Below, one piece after another: positions 22,830 through 33,775 of a stretch of DNA of 64,000 bases. This DNA comes from Achatina immaculata (taxonomy: Eukaryota; Mollusca; Gastropoda; Stylommatophora; Achatinidae): contig CM019714.1 in the NCBI GenBank assembly GCA_009760885.1, forward strand, positions 443,561 to 507,560, written 5' to 3'. The notes under the pieces were generated by a model. That model saw only the letters and a list, made by a program, of their open reading frames with translations. It ran no database searches and was not told the DNA's origin. The first letter of the stretch is position 1, and every line of letters begins with the position of its first letter. The position numbers and the translations under genes were made by a program.

Positions 22830-22925
22830 CATACACTGAAGGTCACGGAAATATGAGCCTCACACCGTATCCCCTATAAGCCTTAACAGCGTGGGAATGG
22901 ACATTTTTACCTTTATCTACATACA
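22830..22925 (+). repeat. SINE 3' fragment
   Basis: 'cctcacaccgtatcccctat...gccttaa...gggaatgga' matches the 3' body of the SINE at 50772-51056 ('cctaacaccgtattcccaat', 'ccttaatgacacggaaacgg'). Confidence 0.55.
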
Positions 22926-23484
22926 TAATTACTGTTTATTCATTTAGGATCGTCCTACCTTAGCGCTGGCTATGTCTTCTTCTTAAATCTCGACTATTGA
23001 TATAGCCAGCGTAATTTGTTTTTCGGCGTTCTAGTTGCATGTGTCAGCTCTCATTACGTGATTACAAGATATTGCTTTAATAAGGAGATCCAGTTCTTGA
23101 TGTCGGCTAATGCCTCCATGAATATGTTGAAAGCAGGTATAAGGTTGCTTGAGTATAGCGCACGGATTGTGGACGTAAAATAGGCAGCATTTGCTTTTAA
23201 AATCTGTAGACAGATTGTAGATACTCTTGAGATGTTTGGTTGCCGAAAAGTTTAGTCCATTAATGTTTCTTGGCTCAGCCGTGTAATGCCTTGTCGGAGC
23301 TTGAAACTCTTCTTCAGACATTTTCACACATCACCTTGGATATCCCCTAAGAAGGTAGTGATTCCCCTAACGTTGTTGATATGATGCAGATCTGCACTAA
23401 GTCTGACCGATGAACACTGTTGGAAGTGTCTTCTCAGGGAGAAGTATCAAGTATCACAAAGTCATGAGAAATTAGAGAAGACAG

Positions 23485-23670
23485 TCTTGGACGGATGCAT
23501 AATGAGAAAAAGAAAGAGAGGAAGACCAAGGCGAAGATAGCTGCAAGACATCGTTGATAATCTGCGAATGGATGCATCAGCAGCAGGGCATCTTGCTTAC
23601 AGCCGAGAGGGCTACAGGAGTGCTGTTAGGGAGGCAAAGTTCCGCAGGGGACAAGCAAATAACTGAACAC
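23485..23670 (+). mobile_element. LINE 3' fragment
   Basis: It encodes a basic KRKRGRPRRR-type segment, a LQDIVDNLRMDASAAGHLAY segment, an R-EGYRSAVREAKFRRG end and a stop. The same terminus is at 59560-60070 (longer) and 44470-44545. Confidence 0.65.
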
Positions 23671-24009
23671 AAAGTCATACATTGATAGTGCCACATTACT
23701 TGTATGATAAACACTTGGCAGGGACCCAGGTAAGACATCTCAGGTAGACAGTTGAACAGTTGACTACAACATGTCACTAACGTTATCGATCATGAAATAC
23801 ATCGGGTGAGCATAATGTCGGCTCAGGATGATGATGAATTTGATACGATGATATATCGAGTCACATGTTATAATACTGTTGGCAAGACATAGATAACAAA
23901 TTCCAGTGATATAAACAACCATAACCAACTGGAACCACCAGAAGACGAAGAATACAATAGAGACACGGCAGATTCTCTCTTACTTGAACGTTCATACACT
24001 GATTCGAAC

Positions 24010-24190
24010 ACAACACACGATCTCTCTCTCACACAAAGCTAGACGAAGACTCGAACACAAAACACGACCTCTCTCACATAAAGCTAGACGAAGACTCGAA
24101 CACAAAACACGACCTCTCTCACACAAAGCTAGACGAAGACTCGAACATAAAACACAACCTCTCTCACACAAAGCTAGACAACGACTCTCC
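24010..24190. repeat. 45-bp minisatellite, about 4 copies
   Basis: The unit is about 'ctctctcacacaaagctaga' plus 'cgaagactcgaacacaaaac' plus 'acgac'. The unit length is a multiple of three, so it is open on both strands by chance. Confidence 0.9.
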
Positions 24191-24289
24191 AACACAGGCT
24201 AACAAAAGATCATACCTTAGAATTTATGCTCAGAATTTCTCTCACACAACTCGTTGCTTGTTCCAAGCAAGTCCACTTGCTCGAGGAAA

Positions 24290-24400
24290 TACCTGCTCAA
24301 AAGTCAAGGGAAACCACCCCGAGTGAAGAACAAACAAGGGGCGTTAACTTTACATGATACTTTCAAGGGAGCACATGCTGCTAAACATATTCTCTTATAT
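24290..24400 (-). repeat. Interspersed repeat R2, inverted copy
   Basis: The reverse complement matches 3995-4090, including 'gaatatgtttagc' and 'gtatcatg'. Confidence 0.5.
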
Positions 24401-24587
24401 ACATGAGTGTACAAGATCCTTTGTTTGGATTGGTACTTATATTGGTCACGATTGCTTGGTTGCCTTCTTTGCTTCTCATATACAGATAAGTCCTGCAACA
24501 GGCATGAGTCAATGATTCACTCCCAAGATATTCTCCTGTTATATTTCTGCGACCTACGTCTTGCACATTGTCTACACTTTTCAGGAC

Positions 24588-25610
24588 ACAACCCTACATT
24601 TCAAACTTCATCATACACAAGCCTGGATATAACCCTACATTTCAAACTTCATCATACACAAGCCTGGATATAACCCTACATTTCAAACTTCATCATACAC
24701 AAGCCTGGATATAACCCTACATTTCAAACTTCATCATACACAAGCCTGGATATAACCCTACATTTCAAACTTCATCATGCACAAGCTTGGATATAACCCT
24801 ACATTTCAAACTTCATCATGCACAAGCTTGGATATAACCCTACATTTCAAACTTCATCATACACAAGCCTGGATATAACCCTACATTTCAAACTTCATCA
24901 TACACAAGCCTGGATATAACCCTACATTTCAAACTTCATCATGCACAAGCTTGGATATAACCCTACATTTCAAACTTCATCATGCACAAGCTTGGATATA
25001 ACCCTACATTTCAACTTCATCATACACAAGCCTGGATATAACCCTACATTTCAAACTTCATCATACACAAGCCTGGATATAACCCTACATTTCAAACTTC
25101 ATCATACACAAGCCTGGATATAACCCTACATTTCAAACTTCATCATACACAAGCCTGGATATAACCCTACATTTCAAACTTCATCATGCACAAGCTTGGA
25201 TATAACCCTACATTTCAAACTTCATCATGCACAAGCTTGGATATAACCCTACATTTCAAACTTCATCATACACAAGCCTGGATATAACCCTACATTTCAA
25301 ACTTCATCATACACAAGCCTGGATATAACCCTACATTTCAAACTTCATCATGCACAAGCTTGGATATAACCCTACATTTCAAACTTCATCATGCACAAGC
25401 TTGGATATAACCCTACATTTCAAACTTCATCATACACAAGCCTGGATATAACCCTACATTTCAAACTTCATCATGCACAAGCTTGGATATAACCCTACAT
25501 TTCAAACTTCATCATGCACAAGCTTGGATATAACCCTACATTTCAAACTTCATCATGCACAAGCTTGGATATAACCCTACATTTCAAATTTCATCATACA
25601 CAAGCTTGGT
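24588..25610. repeat. 41-bp minisatellite, about 25 copies, higher-order structure
   Basis: The unit is about 'cctggatataaccctacatt' plus 'tcaaacttcatcatacacaa' plus g. Two variants alternate: A with 'tacacaagcctgg' and B with 'tgcacaagcttgg' (a HindIII site). The order is AAAABBAABB, the same ten again, then A, BBB and a hybrid. The 'ataaccctaca' core holds a telomere-like CCCTA, which I take as chance. Confidence 0.9.
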
Positions 25611-25744
25611 TATTTCCAGCGCGGGCAACTTTTTAGTTGGACAACTTCTCTCATAACTGATGTTGTGAATATCCAATCGCAGCTAAGCCTCCTTTATAGT
25701 TGCCAAGCTAACACAAGTACTGGCGAATCATAACTAACTAAGAC

Positions 25745-26020
25745 CCTGTCTGACTTCTCTATTGGTACCACCAGTAACAGGCCCAGCTTGGCTAACATGG
25801 CAAGGACTGCCATAGTCACGTGATGGTGGAGTCTGCTAAAGACGTGTTACACAGTCCTTGCTTTTTTTTTTTTTTTAATCTCCAAGCAGGGGCTGGAAAA
25901 GTAGACGCCACATTCTCGTACTAGAATGATATGATGTTGTGCCTCAACATCTTTACTGCACCGACTACAAAGAACAAAGGTTTGGAATTCCAGGGACATT
26001 TAAGAAGAAGAAGAAGAGAA
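25745..26020 (+). repeat. R1 interspersed repeat copy with AAG tail
   Basis: It shares 'accagtaacaggcccagctt', 'gtggtggagtctgctaaag'-type sequence and 'gcctcaacatctttactgca' with the other copies. It ends in an AAGAAG run at about 26003-26030. A T tract at 25863-25877 interrupts it. Confidence 0.65.
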
Positions 26021-26574
26021 GGAGGAGGAGGAAAGGCTCGGCTTTGATTCTTAACCTGTTGACTCACCTTGCAGCATCACAGGGCTCTATTTGCTACAGG
26101 AAGCAAACTTTCAGAAGCAGAATTAAGATTTTACTTGCTGAAGTTATCAGGTCCTTATGATCTGGTCACCCTTTTCCGCCCGAACTTTATTTGATGTTTA
26201 GGTTCTGGACAAAATGTGTGCCCAGAGACTATATGGGAACTTAGCAACATGAATGGAGAAATGATGAACGAAACAACATAATAAACACAACAACGACACA
26301 GAAGGCGTGTTTAACTTTAGTGTGTTAAGAGTCTTTTATCTACATTTGATACGCACAAGTAACCACAGACTCATGCATAATTAATGCACTCATAGCTCAT
26401 GAAAGTTAATGTATTCGTCGTCTTATTACTTTTTTGTGTTATTTATTACACTTGGTGTTGTTTGGCGTTATTGCTGTTAATGCTGTTGTTGTATGTTGTG
26501 AGTCTAATGCTTAGCCCCTATACCCAGCGTCTCGTGTGTGAGCGTTACATATAAATGACCGTAAATGATCCGCT
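26021..26574. other. No gene recognised
   Basis: Nothing supported on either strand. Confidence 0.4.
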
Positions 26575-27235
26575 GTATTACCAATCATATGTGGAAACTC
26601 TCAGGCCACTAAATCCCCAGTAAACGGGCTATATTACCAGTTATATATGGAAACTCTCAGGCCACTAAATCCCCAGTAAACGGGTTATATTACCAGTTAT
26701 ATGTGGAAACTCTCAGGCCACTAAATCCCCAGTAAACGGGCTATATTACCAGTTATATATGGAAACTCTCAGGCCACTAAATCCCCAGTAAACGGGCTAT
26801 ATTACCAGTTATATGTGGAAACTCTCAGGCCACTAAATCCCCAGTAAACGGGCTATATTACCAGTTTTATGTGGAAACTCTCAGGCCACTAAATCCCCAG
26901 TAAACGGGCTATATTACCAGTTTTATGTGGAAACTCTCAGGCTGCTAAATCCCCAGTAAACGGGCTATATTACCAGTTTTATGTGGAAACTCTCAGGCCA
27001 CTAAATCCCCAGTAAACGGGCTATATTACCAGTTTTATGTGGAAACAGTCAGGCCACTAAATCCCCAGTAAACGGGCTATATTACCAGTTTTATGTGGAA
27101 ACTCTCAGGCCACTAAATCCCCAGTAAACGGGCTATATTGCCAGTTTTATGTGGAAACAGTCAGGCCACTAAATCCCCAGTAAACGGGCTATATTACCAG
27201 TTTTATGTGGAAACAGTCAGGCCAATAAATCCACA
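26575..27235. repeat. 56-bp minisatellite, about 12 copies
   Basis: The unit is about 'ctatattaccagttttatgt' plus 'ggaaactctcaggccactaa' plus 'atccccagtaaacggg'. Sub-variants 'ttatatgtgg', 'ttttatgtgg' and 'aacagtcagg' appear in clusters, which indicates successive block duplications. Confidence 0.9.
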
Positions 27236-27999
27236 GTAGAAACAACGCTTTACGCTTCATGTCTTCACTGGTCCACATCGAGTTTACTAAAGTTATTGAA
27301 GTTCAACTCGGGCCCGTAAATCATTCAACAACCAACAAATGAATAAGTGAGACTTCAATGAAGCAAACAATAGGCAAACAAAAAAAAATGAAAAGGTTAG
27401 TGATAAGACATTAATCAAACATAAGTCTGACCAGCCTAAAGCAAGCAGTATTAGTAAGATTTTCAGGATCACAAATATAAATAGCGTATGGCTTATTCTT
27501 TTTTTTTTTCTTTTGCCCTCTGCAAATTCTAAGGCGGTCTTCTACATATGGAAGCGATTTTTACGCGTATATCATTTTATGTTAACGCACTCACAATAAG
27601 CAGAGAGAAATCTCTCACTTTTAATAGATGCTTATGAACAAGAAGCACGTAAGTAAGAAAGAAAGAATACATTCAAAGACAAATAGCTTTGAAAAGACTG
27701 TGTAATGCTAATTTCTGTGCACGGAAATATGCGTGTATGTGTTTCTGACATGCGTATATCGTCTCTCTGTTTGCAGTCTTATAATTTACTGTAAGCCTTT
27801 GCTTCTTATTTTCCAGCGAAGTTTAACATTTACTGGTTAAAGATAAGGACGGAGGCTACTGAAAACAACTAACACAGACGTACCTCTCCTGCTGCGCCAA
27901 TACGCCTACTCCAATACCTTTCCTATCAAAATAATAAATTGTCTCATTTCTTGGACCGTTTTAATTTTATAGCAAGAAGCATTGATCTGAATTTTATTT
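27236..27999. other. No gene recognised
   Basis: AT-rich intergenic sequence; nothing supported. Confidence 0.4.
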
Positions 28000-28260
28000 T
28001 GGCTGGATTGGCGTTGTGGTTAGGCGTCTTGTCTCTCATCTGGAGATTGGCGGTTAAAGTCTAACCGGAGGTGCTCCTGTCACTCGGCTGTAAAAATGGT
28101 TGCCCAGTTGTTTTTTTTTGGGGGGGGAGGGGGGGTTTGGGGAAGAAAGATGGCCATGCGTGATGCTGACCACGTCACTCTCTAGTGTAAGTCCTGGTCA
28201 AGGAAAACATAGACACAGACGCCATTATTTCCTAGTTGCTTCGGTGGTAAAAGATAGATA
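28000..28260 (+). mobile_element. tRNA-derived SINE, diverged
   Basis: 'ggattggcgttgtggttagg' resembles an A box region and 'ggcggttaaagtctaaccgg' a diverged B box. The 3' body ('gatgctgaccacgtcactct', 'agtcctggtcaaggaaaaca') matches 45670-45800. A T/G-rich run sits at 28110-28140. Borders are approximate. Confidence 0.5.
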
Positions 28261-28466
28261 GAGCTGCGTTCTAGTATTTCCTTGCCTGAATAACTGCACA
28301 GCAGTTATAGCTTTGTTTCTTCATAATAAAAACCAAAAATTGCATTTTGTACTAACATTAGTGTAGCTGTATCTATTTCGTTATCAAGATTTCCTTTCAT
28401 TATAAGTTCGTTCTGGATTTGCCTGCTTTTCATCCTATTTTCATCATTTGACAGTGTGGACACGTT

Positions 28467-28516
28467 TTGTTTCGTTTCGTTTCGTGTGTAAGGAGACACG
28501 AAGCGAAACGAAACAA
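28467..28516. repeat. Inverted repeat, 21-bp arms
   Basis: Arms 28467-28487 (ttgtttcgtttcgtttcgtgt reversed and complemented) and 28496-28516 pair with one mismatch around an 8-nt loop. The arms are built from TTTCG repeats. Confidence 0.85.
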
Positions 28517-28539
28517 GTTCCGGATAAAGTTTTGAGTTG

Positions 28540-29159
28540 TTAGCTTGCAAGGGAGATTCATTTCATTCAAGAACATGGCAAGGTGTGTGTAGGGAGTATG
28601 TTGTTGCTTTCTGCGTGGATGGCGTTCGTCTCGTGTTTCAGTAACTGTGCATTGTGGTAAGAAAGAATGTTTGAACTCCACCTGAGCACACTCAATCTTT
28701 GTAAGTTTTGTTATAAGACTTCGTGAGTGTAAGTTGTAAAAATTGTGTATGAAGAATGATAGGTTGAAGTTACAAATGCAATATTTATGTTATAGTCCTG
28801 AAGACTGTTTGCCGACTAAGAAACGTGACGAAATCGTATATATTGCTGGCCAGATATCTGTAACATGGATTAGTCTTGGATAATGGGACATTTTCAGTTT
28901 TACAGATCATTACCAATATTGTTAAAAATCACATGGCGTTTTGACAGATTTGAATTCACATATATTTCCATGCCATTCATTATTTGTGTTGGATATCACG
29001 TGATAATTCAAAGTTGTGTGTGCATGTGTAGTTTTTGTTTGCTTCATTATCATAATTATGCTTTATTAACATCAAATGCCATAAAAATAAGTTATGCCCT
29101 TGAAATATTGCTTATTTAATATTGTTTGTGTTCGTTAATGCAATTAAACTGGTGTAAAA
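28540..29159. other. No gene recognised
   Basis: AT-rich; nothing supported. Confidence 0.4.
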
Positions 29160-29212
29160 TGTATAAACTAGGAAAAAAAAGTAGGAACAGCTTTATTATT
29201 AAACTATTACAC

Positions 29213-29246
29213 AGTAGTGACGTTTCGGCGCGAGCCTTTATCACAC
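29213..29246 (-). ncRNA. Hammerhead-like motif, second Penelope copy
   Basis: The minus strand reads TGATAAA, stem II GGC-TCGC-GCC, then GAAACGTC. Stem I is weak (GTG/CAC only). The order agrees with the motifs at 8458 and 10337. Confidence 0.3.
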
Positions 29247-29459
29247 AAAAACAAACAGGACGAAGAATTAGAGAGAGGAGACAGATTCACATGAATTTTA
29301 TGTTAACCTAAGAATAAAAAATGAAAAGTTGCAAATGACTTATCTCACCTTCTGGAACAGCACAGAACCACAATCACCTTTATGTCGATAGGAGCACAAA
29401 CAATATGCACCAGTTACTATGTCAACAGAGCGTTTTTTCTGGGAGGTGCAAAATTGCGC

Positions 29460-29610
29460 ATTGTTGAGAGTAGAAAATGTCAAGAGACAATGATGCGTAC
29501 TGAAGGAGCAGAGAATTATTCCAAGAACATGGATGTCTGGAGAGCCCCTATCCATAGCCGGTGCTCTTAAGGGAATGAAAGGCAATGATGACGAAGATGG
29601 TAGTGAATGG
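29460..29610 (+). mobile_element. LINE 3' scrap in Penelope fragment
   Basis: 'gcagagaattattccaagaa' and 'ggtgctcttaagggaatgaa' followed by a GATGAC tail match the 3' end at 2030-2130. Confidence 0.6.
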
Positions 29611-29923
29611 ATAGGGGTTTGTGATGTTTGTTAGTAGATGATGGTAGGGAAGGGATAACAATCTATTTAGGAGAAAGTGAACTGAATGATTATGGTTGTG
29701 GTAGAGGAATAGTAATGTGATGATGCCGGAGGGTATTAAGTATATGCAACAAGTGAGAATGAGTAAGATTGTGGAAGATTATGTGTAGCTGAATAACGAG
29801 TTCAAACCATGTGGTTCCAATGTCCCATAGTCCTGAATGTAGCGGTTCTCAAGCGCTAGGCGGCTTGTGTTATCTGCGTGACATTGTTTGATGGCTGTAA
29901 CAAGAAAATCAGATTTGCCTCTA

Positions 29924-29961
<38 letters not shown>

Positions 29962-30309
29962 GGTCGGGGATATTGAAATGATTAGTGACTAGTTTCGAAG
30001 CATGCTGGGTAATATCGTACAGATGTTTCTGTATGTGGTCCCCTAGTCTGAGGCCAGTTTCAGCACTATAAGTATTGCTGCATCTTTTGCATACGATGAC
30101 ATATATTACATTACGGGATTCGCATGTGAATCCTTTATGGAGAGTGAGGATAGTTTTAGGAAATGTGATTGTTTTCGTTTTCCAAACTACAGGGCAGGTA
30201 ACACAGCGAGTTTATAAATTTTGGTATAACAGTTTTGCTGCAGTGCTTTGAGTATAGCTTTAAAACTATACAATAATTATTGGGTGTAAACTGATGTAAA
30301 TGTATTTAA

Positions 30310-31117
30310 TTGGGTACATGAAACCCAACTGAAAGATCTTGATTTTGCTGATGACATTATCAGTGACAATATGAAATCAATGAAAGAAAAAAAACAGATA
30401 CCCTGTCTTCAATGGCTAGTAAAATAGGACTTGAAATTAACAAGGTTTAAACAAAATTAATGTATCTTCTCATTAATAACCACAACGGAAAAACTATACA
30501 TAGAAGGAACAGCTGTTGAAGAAGTAAATCAATTTGCATATCCCGATAGCTACATAGACCAGGATGGTGACACCAGAAAGGAAGTTAGAATTCTAATTGC
30601 AAAAGCAGCGTTGACCTTCAAGAATTTTGAGAACATATAGCATTCAGAAGTTATAAGCATAAAAAGTTAAGATTTTCCAAGTCAAATGTAATATTCACCC
30701 TAATTTATGCATGTGAAAGCTGGAAGTAATCTTTAAAAATAGACAAGAAATTAAACTCTTTCGAGAGCAAATGCCTAAGGAAAATACTCGCATAAAGTGG
30801 AACGAATTCAATAACAACGCAGAGACAAGACACATGAGCAAACAACAACCTGTCTCATGGGTGATCTGACAAAATTGGCCATATGTGATAAGAAGAAACA
30901 GTAAGAGAATCCAAAAACAAGTTATCAAGTGGAGCACAACAGGCCGAAGAAAAAGAGATCGACCAAGTGAAACTCTGAAGAGAACATTGTTAAGAGAGTC
31001 CAGTTCAGTGGGCGTAACATCCCTTGATGAGATTGAAAAACTCGCTAAAGCCAGGAAATCTTAGTGAACTACCATACGGCCCTATGTGGCGTTTATCGGC
31101 ACGAGAAGGATGTAAGA

Positions 31118-31118
<1 letters not shown>
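30310..31118 (+). mobile_element. RTE-like LINE 3' part
   Basis: The translation shows LDFADDI, then a QFAYPDSYIDQDGDTRKEVR-type segment and the LYACESW-type region, with frameshifts. It ends in 'ggcacgagaaggatgtaaga' and runs straight into a TA microsatellite. Same family as 11490-13456 and 41040-42365. Confidence 0.75.

Positions 31119-31160
<42 letters not shown>
31119..31160. repeat. (TA)n microsatellite next to exon
   Basis: A TA run that follows the LINE tail and ends 26 bp before the first recognised transporter exon. It probably grew from the LINE 3' tail. Confidence 0.85.
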
Positions 31161-31161
<1 letters not shown>

Positions 31162-31186
31162 GTTCATTGCAAGCATTGTATTGCAG

Positions 31187-31304
31187 GAGCAAGCTAGAGT
31201 ACAATGGGGCAGACAACTGGAGTTTATTCTGACGCTGATTGGCTACGCTGTAGGTCTAGGGAACGTCTGGCGTTTTCCTTACTTGTGTTTCAAAAACGGG
31301 GGAG
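31187..31304 (+). CDS. SLC6 exon A: TM1
   Basis: 39 codons plus one base. It gives [20 protein letters not shown] then [11 protein letters not shown], the SLC6 TM1 hallmark with the unwound GLGN stretch, the Na1-site Asn and the RFPY gate Arg. The acceptor is ttgcag at 31181-31186 and the donor GGAG|gtaagt. Phase 1 exit. No in-frame ATG precedes it, so at least one upstream exon is required. The donor is the first unit of a 36-bp array. Confidence 0.95.
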
Positions 31305-31860
31305 GTAAGTGTATGTGAAGTGACTGTACAGGTATGGGAGGTAAGTGTATGTGAAGTGACTGTACAGGTATGGGAGGTAAGTGTATGTGAAGTGACTGTA
31401 CAGGTATGGGAGGTAATTGTATGTGAGTATGGGAGGTAATTGTATGTGAAGTTACTTACAGGTATGGGAGGTAAGTGTATGTGAAGTGACTGTACAGGTA
31501 TGGGAGGTAAGTGTATGTGAAGTGACTGTACAGGTATGGGAGGTAAGTGTATACGCAATGACTGTACAGGTATGGGAGATAAGTGTATACGAAATGACTG
31601 TACAGGTATGGGAGGTAAGTGTATGTGAAGTGACTGTACAGGTATGGGAGGTAAGTGTATACGAAATGACTGTACAGGTATGGGAGGTAAGTGTATGTGA
31701 AATGACTGTACAGGTATGGGAGATAAGTGTATACGAAATGACTGTATAGGTATGGGAAGTAGTTGTATGTGAAATGACTGTACGAGTATGGGAGGTAGAT
31801 GTATGTGAAATAACACTATAAGTATGAGAGGTAAGCGTATGTGAAGTGACTGTATGTACA
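31299..31860. repeat. 36-bp minisatellite born at a splice donor
   Basis: About 15-16 units of 'gtatgggaggtaagtgtatg' plus 'tgaagtgactgtacag'. The first unit includes the last exon bases GGGAG and the donor gtaagt. About nine units keep a perfect GGAGgtaagt or GGGAGgtaagt. The others carry gataag, gtaatt or gtagat. Being 36 bp, the array is open in several frames, and its ORFs are artefacts. Confidence 0.9.
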
Positions 31861-32169
31861 TATAGATACATGATTATAAAAAACCAGCATGTCTGCACAT
31901 CCACAGGTGCTCCAATCTCACCTTTAGTATCTTCTTTAGCGAAGGACGACTGATAAAATCGTCCTGTGTAATGTAAGAAGATCTATGTGAGAAGGGTCGC
32001 AACGGTGCATGGCTCGAGGGTTCTGGGGGTATTTCCCGTTATAAGAGTCGGCCGAAGGGCTAATGAGGGCTCCTAGTGGATGAAAATATATAATAAAGGT
32101 TTGGGTGGAGTCAGATAATTGAATGGGGAGAGGTGGGTATACTGGCTTACTAAACTTCTCTCGGAGGTT

Positions 32170-32615
32170 CTGTAGACATGTATGTACTATATGTGCGCTT
32201 ATGTGTGCATGTATATACGTATGTAAGTATGTGTGTATGTATGTATGTACCTATGTATGCATGCCTATATGTGTGTATGTATGTATGAATTCACGTATAT
32301 ATGTATGCATATATGCATGTGTGTATGTAAGTATGCATATATGTAAGTATGAATGTATGAATGAATACATATATTATGTATGTATGTATGCATATATGTA
32401 TGCATGTATGTATGTGTGTAAGCATGTACGTATTATGTATGTATGTAAGTATACAGGTATGTATGTATATATGTATGCATATACTATGTATATAGGTATT
32501 ACGTATGTATGTATGTATGCATATATTAGGCATATATGTATGTATGTAAGCATGTATATATGTATGTATGTATGCATGCATGTATATATGTATGTATGTA
32601 TATGTTGCATATGAA
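32170..32615. repeat. Degenerate (ATGT)n microsatellite
   Basis: About 450 bp of ATGT/ATAT/GCAT tetranucleotides in intron 1. The long Tyr/Cys/Met and Ile/His/Thr open frames on both strands are composition artefacts. Confidence 0.9.
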
Positions 32616-33224
32616 TGTGTTTGAAGGAAATTAAAAAGACACACTAGTTAAAATACCACCACAATCCAGTTATACGAAATAAGAGATAAAGCGGCTTTCT
32701 GAAGCCGTCATAATAACACAGCTGCACTGTTACTATCTCAGCCCCTACACAGTCAAAGATAAGGCTATCTGTTGTATGGGAAACTTAAGATAAAAAAGGG
32801 TGACATTTTTAACATCACACGTCAGCAACACGTAATCACAGCCACACGTGACAGAAAACTGTATGTCTCTTGAGGACAATAACAGAATATATGTCTAAAT
32901 GTGAATATATGTATATATATATGAATATGTGAATATATGTATATATGTGATTATATATTTATGCGTGAATATATGTCTACATGTGAAAACATACATTACT
33001 TGTATCTACCGTACTTACTCCTCTTGTGGACAGTGTCATTCATTTCTCAATAAAATGTATTGATAATGGAAATGTATGCATGGGTCTAGAATTGTATGAT
33101 CCAGTGGTGTATGAGTTCACATTATGTATAAACAGAGATTAAGTGTGCACTTTTAAACAAGGAAGCTTTGTAGTGGGATAATGTGTTCTGGGCTCTCAAT
33201 CAAACAGGTTTTAGTTGATAAACT
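32616..33224. other. Intron 1, no further feature
   Basis: AT-rich. A short degenerate 'gtgaatatatgtatatatgt' stretch at 32895-32990. Confidence 0.5.
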
Positions 33225-33775
33225 GACAAAAGTCACAGGTCCCGCCCCTTATTGGGCTCGCGACAGAAGTCACAGGTCCCGCACCTAACTGGGGTCCCTA
33301 CAGAAATCACAGTTTCCGCTCTTGCTTAGGCTCGCTACAGAAGTCACAGATCCCACCTCTTATTAAGCTCGCTACAGAAGTCACAGGTCCCACCTCTTAT
33401 TAAGCTCGCTACAGAAGTCACAGGTCCCACCTCTTATTAAGCTCGCTACAGAAGTCACAGGTCCCACCTCTTATTAAGCTCGCTACAGAAGTCACAGGTC
33501 CCACCTCTTATTGGACTCGATATTGAACTCAGAGGTCTCGCCCCTTATTAGGCTCGCTAAAGAAGTCACAGGTCCCACCTCTTATTAAGCTCGCTACAGA
33601 AGTCACAGGTCCCACCTCTTATTAAGCTCGCTACAGAAGTCACAGATCCCACCTCTTATTGGACTCGATATAGAACTCACAGGTCTCGCCCCTTATTAGA
33701 CTCGCTACAGAAGTCACAGGTCCCGCCCCTTATTAGACTCGCTACAGAAGAAACAGGTCCCGCCCCTTGCTGAGC
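33225..33775. repeat. 37-bp minisatellite, about 15 copies
   Basis: The unit is about 'tcacaggtcccacctcttat' plus 'taagctcgctacagaag', in intron 1. Variants with 'ggactcgata' recur twice at a spacing of several units (33510 and 33660), a sign of block duplication. Confidence 0.9.

Larger units (their letters stand above)
29160..30225 (-). mobile_element. Second Penelope-like fragment
   Basis: The minus strand at about 30000-30200 encodes TFPKTILTLHKGFTCESRNV, then IYVIVCKRCSNTYSAETG and LRLGDHIQKHLYDITQHA: the GIY-YIG region of a different Penelope family (the usual Tyr-Ile-Gly is changed to Tyr-Ser-Ala). The 3' end carries 'ccgaaacgtcactactgtgt' near 29213. A LINE 3' scrap (about 29460-29610) and a TA microsatellite (29927-29954) lie inside. 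Degraded. Confidence 0.65.

Noticed and set aside
23031..23327. 98-residue minus-strand ORF starting MKMSEEEFQAP
   Set aside because: No recognisable domain and no exon-like borders. It lies in a repeat-rich region. It could be a small exon, but nothing supports it.
24588..25610. Possible telomeric repeat (CCCTA)
   Set aside because: 'ataaccctaca' is one part of a 41-bp unit. There are no tandem TTAGGG hexamers.
31256..31904. Minus-strand ORFs of 150-201 residues with a 12-residue repeat
   Set aside because: Translation of the 36-bp intronic array on the wrong strand, partly opposite the SLC6 exon A.
32123..32644. Tyr/Cys/Met-rich ORF of 163 residues and its reverse-strand partner
   Set aside because: A degenerate ATGT microsatellite that is open on both strands.
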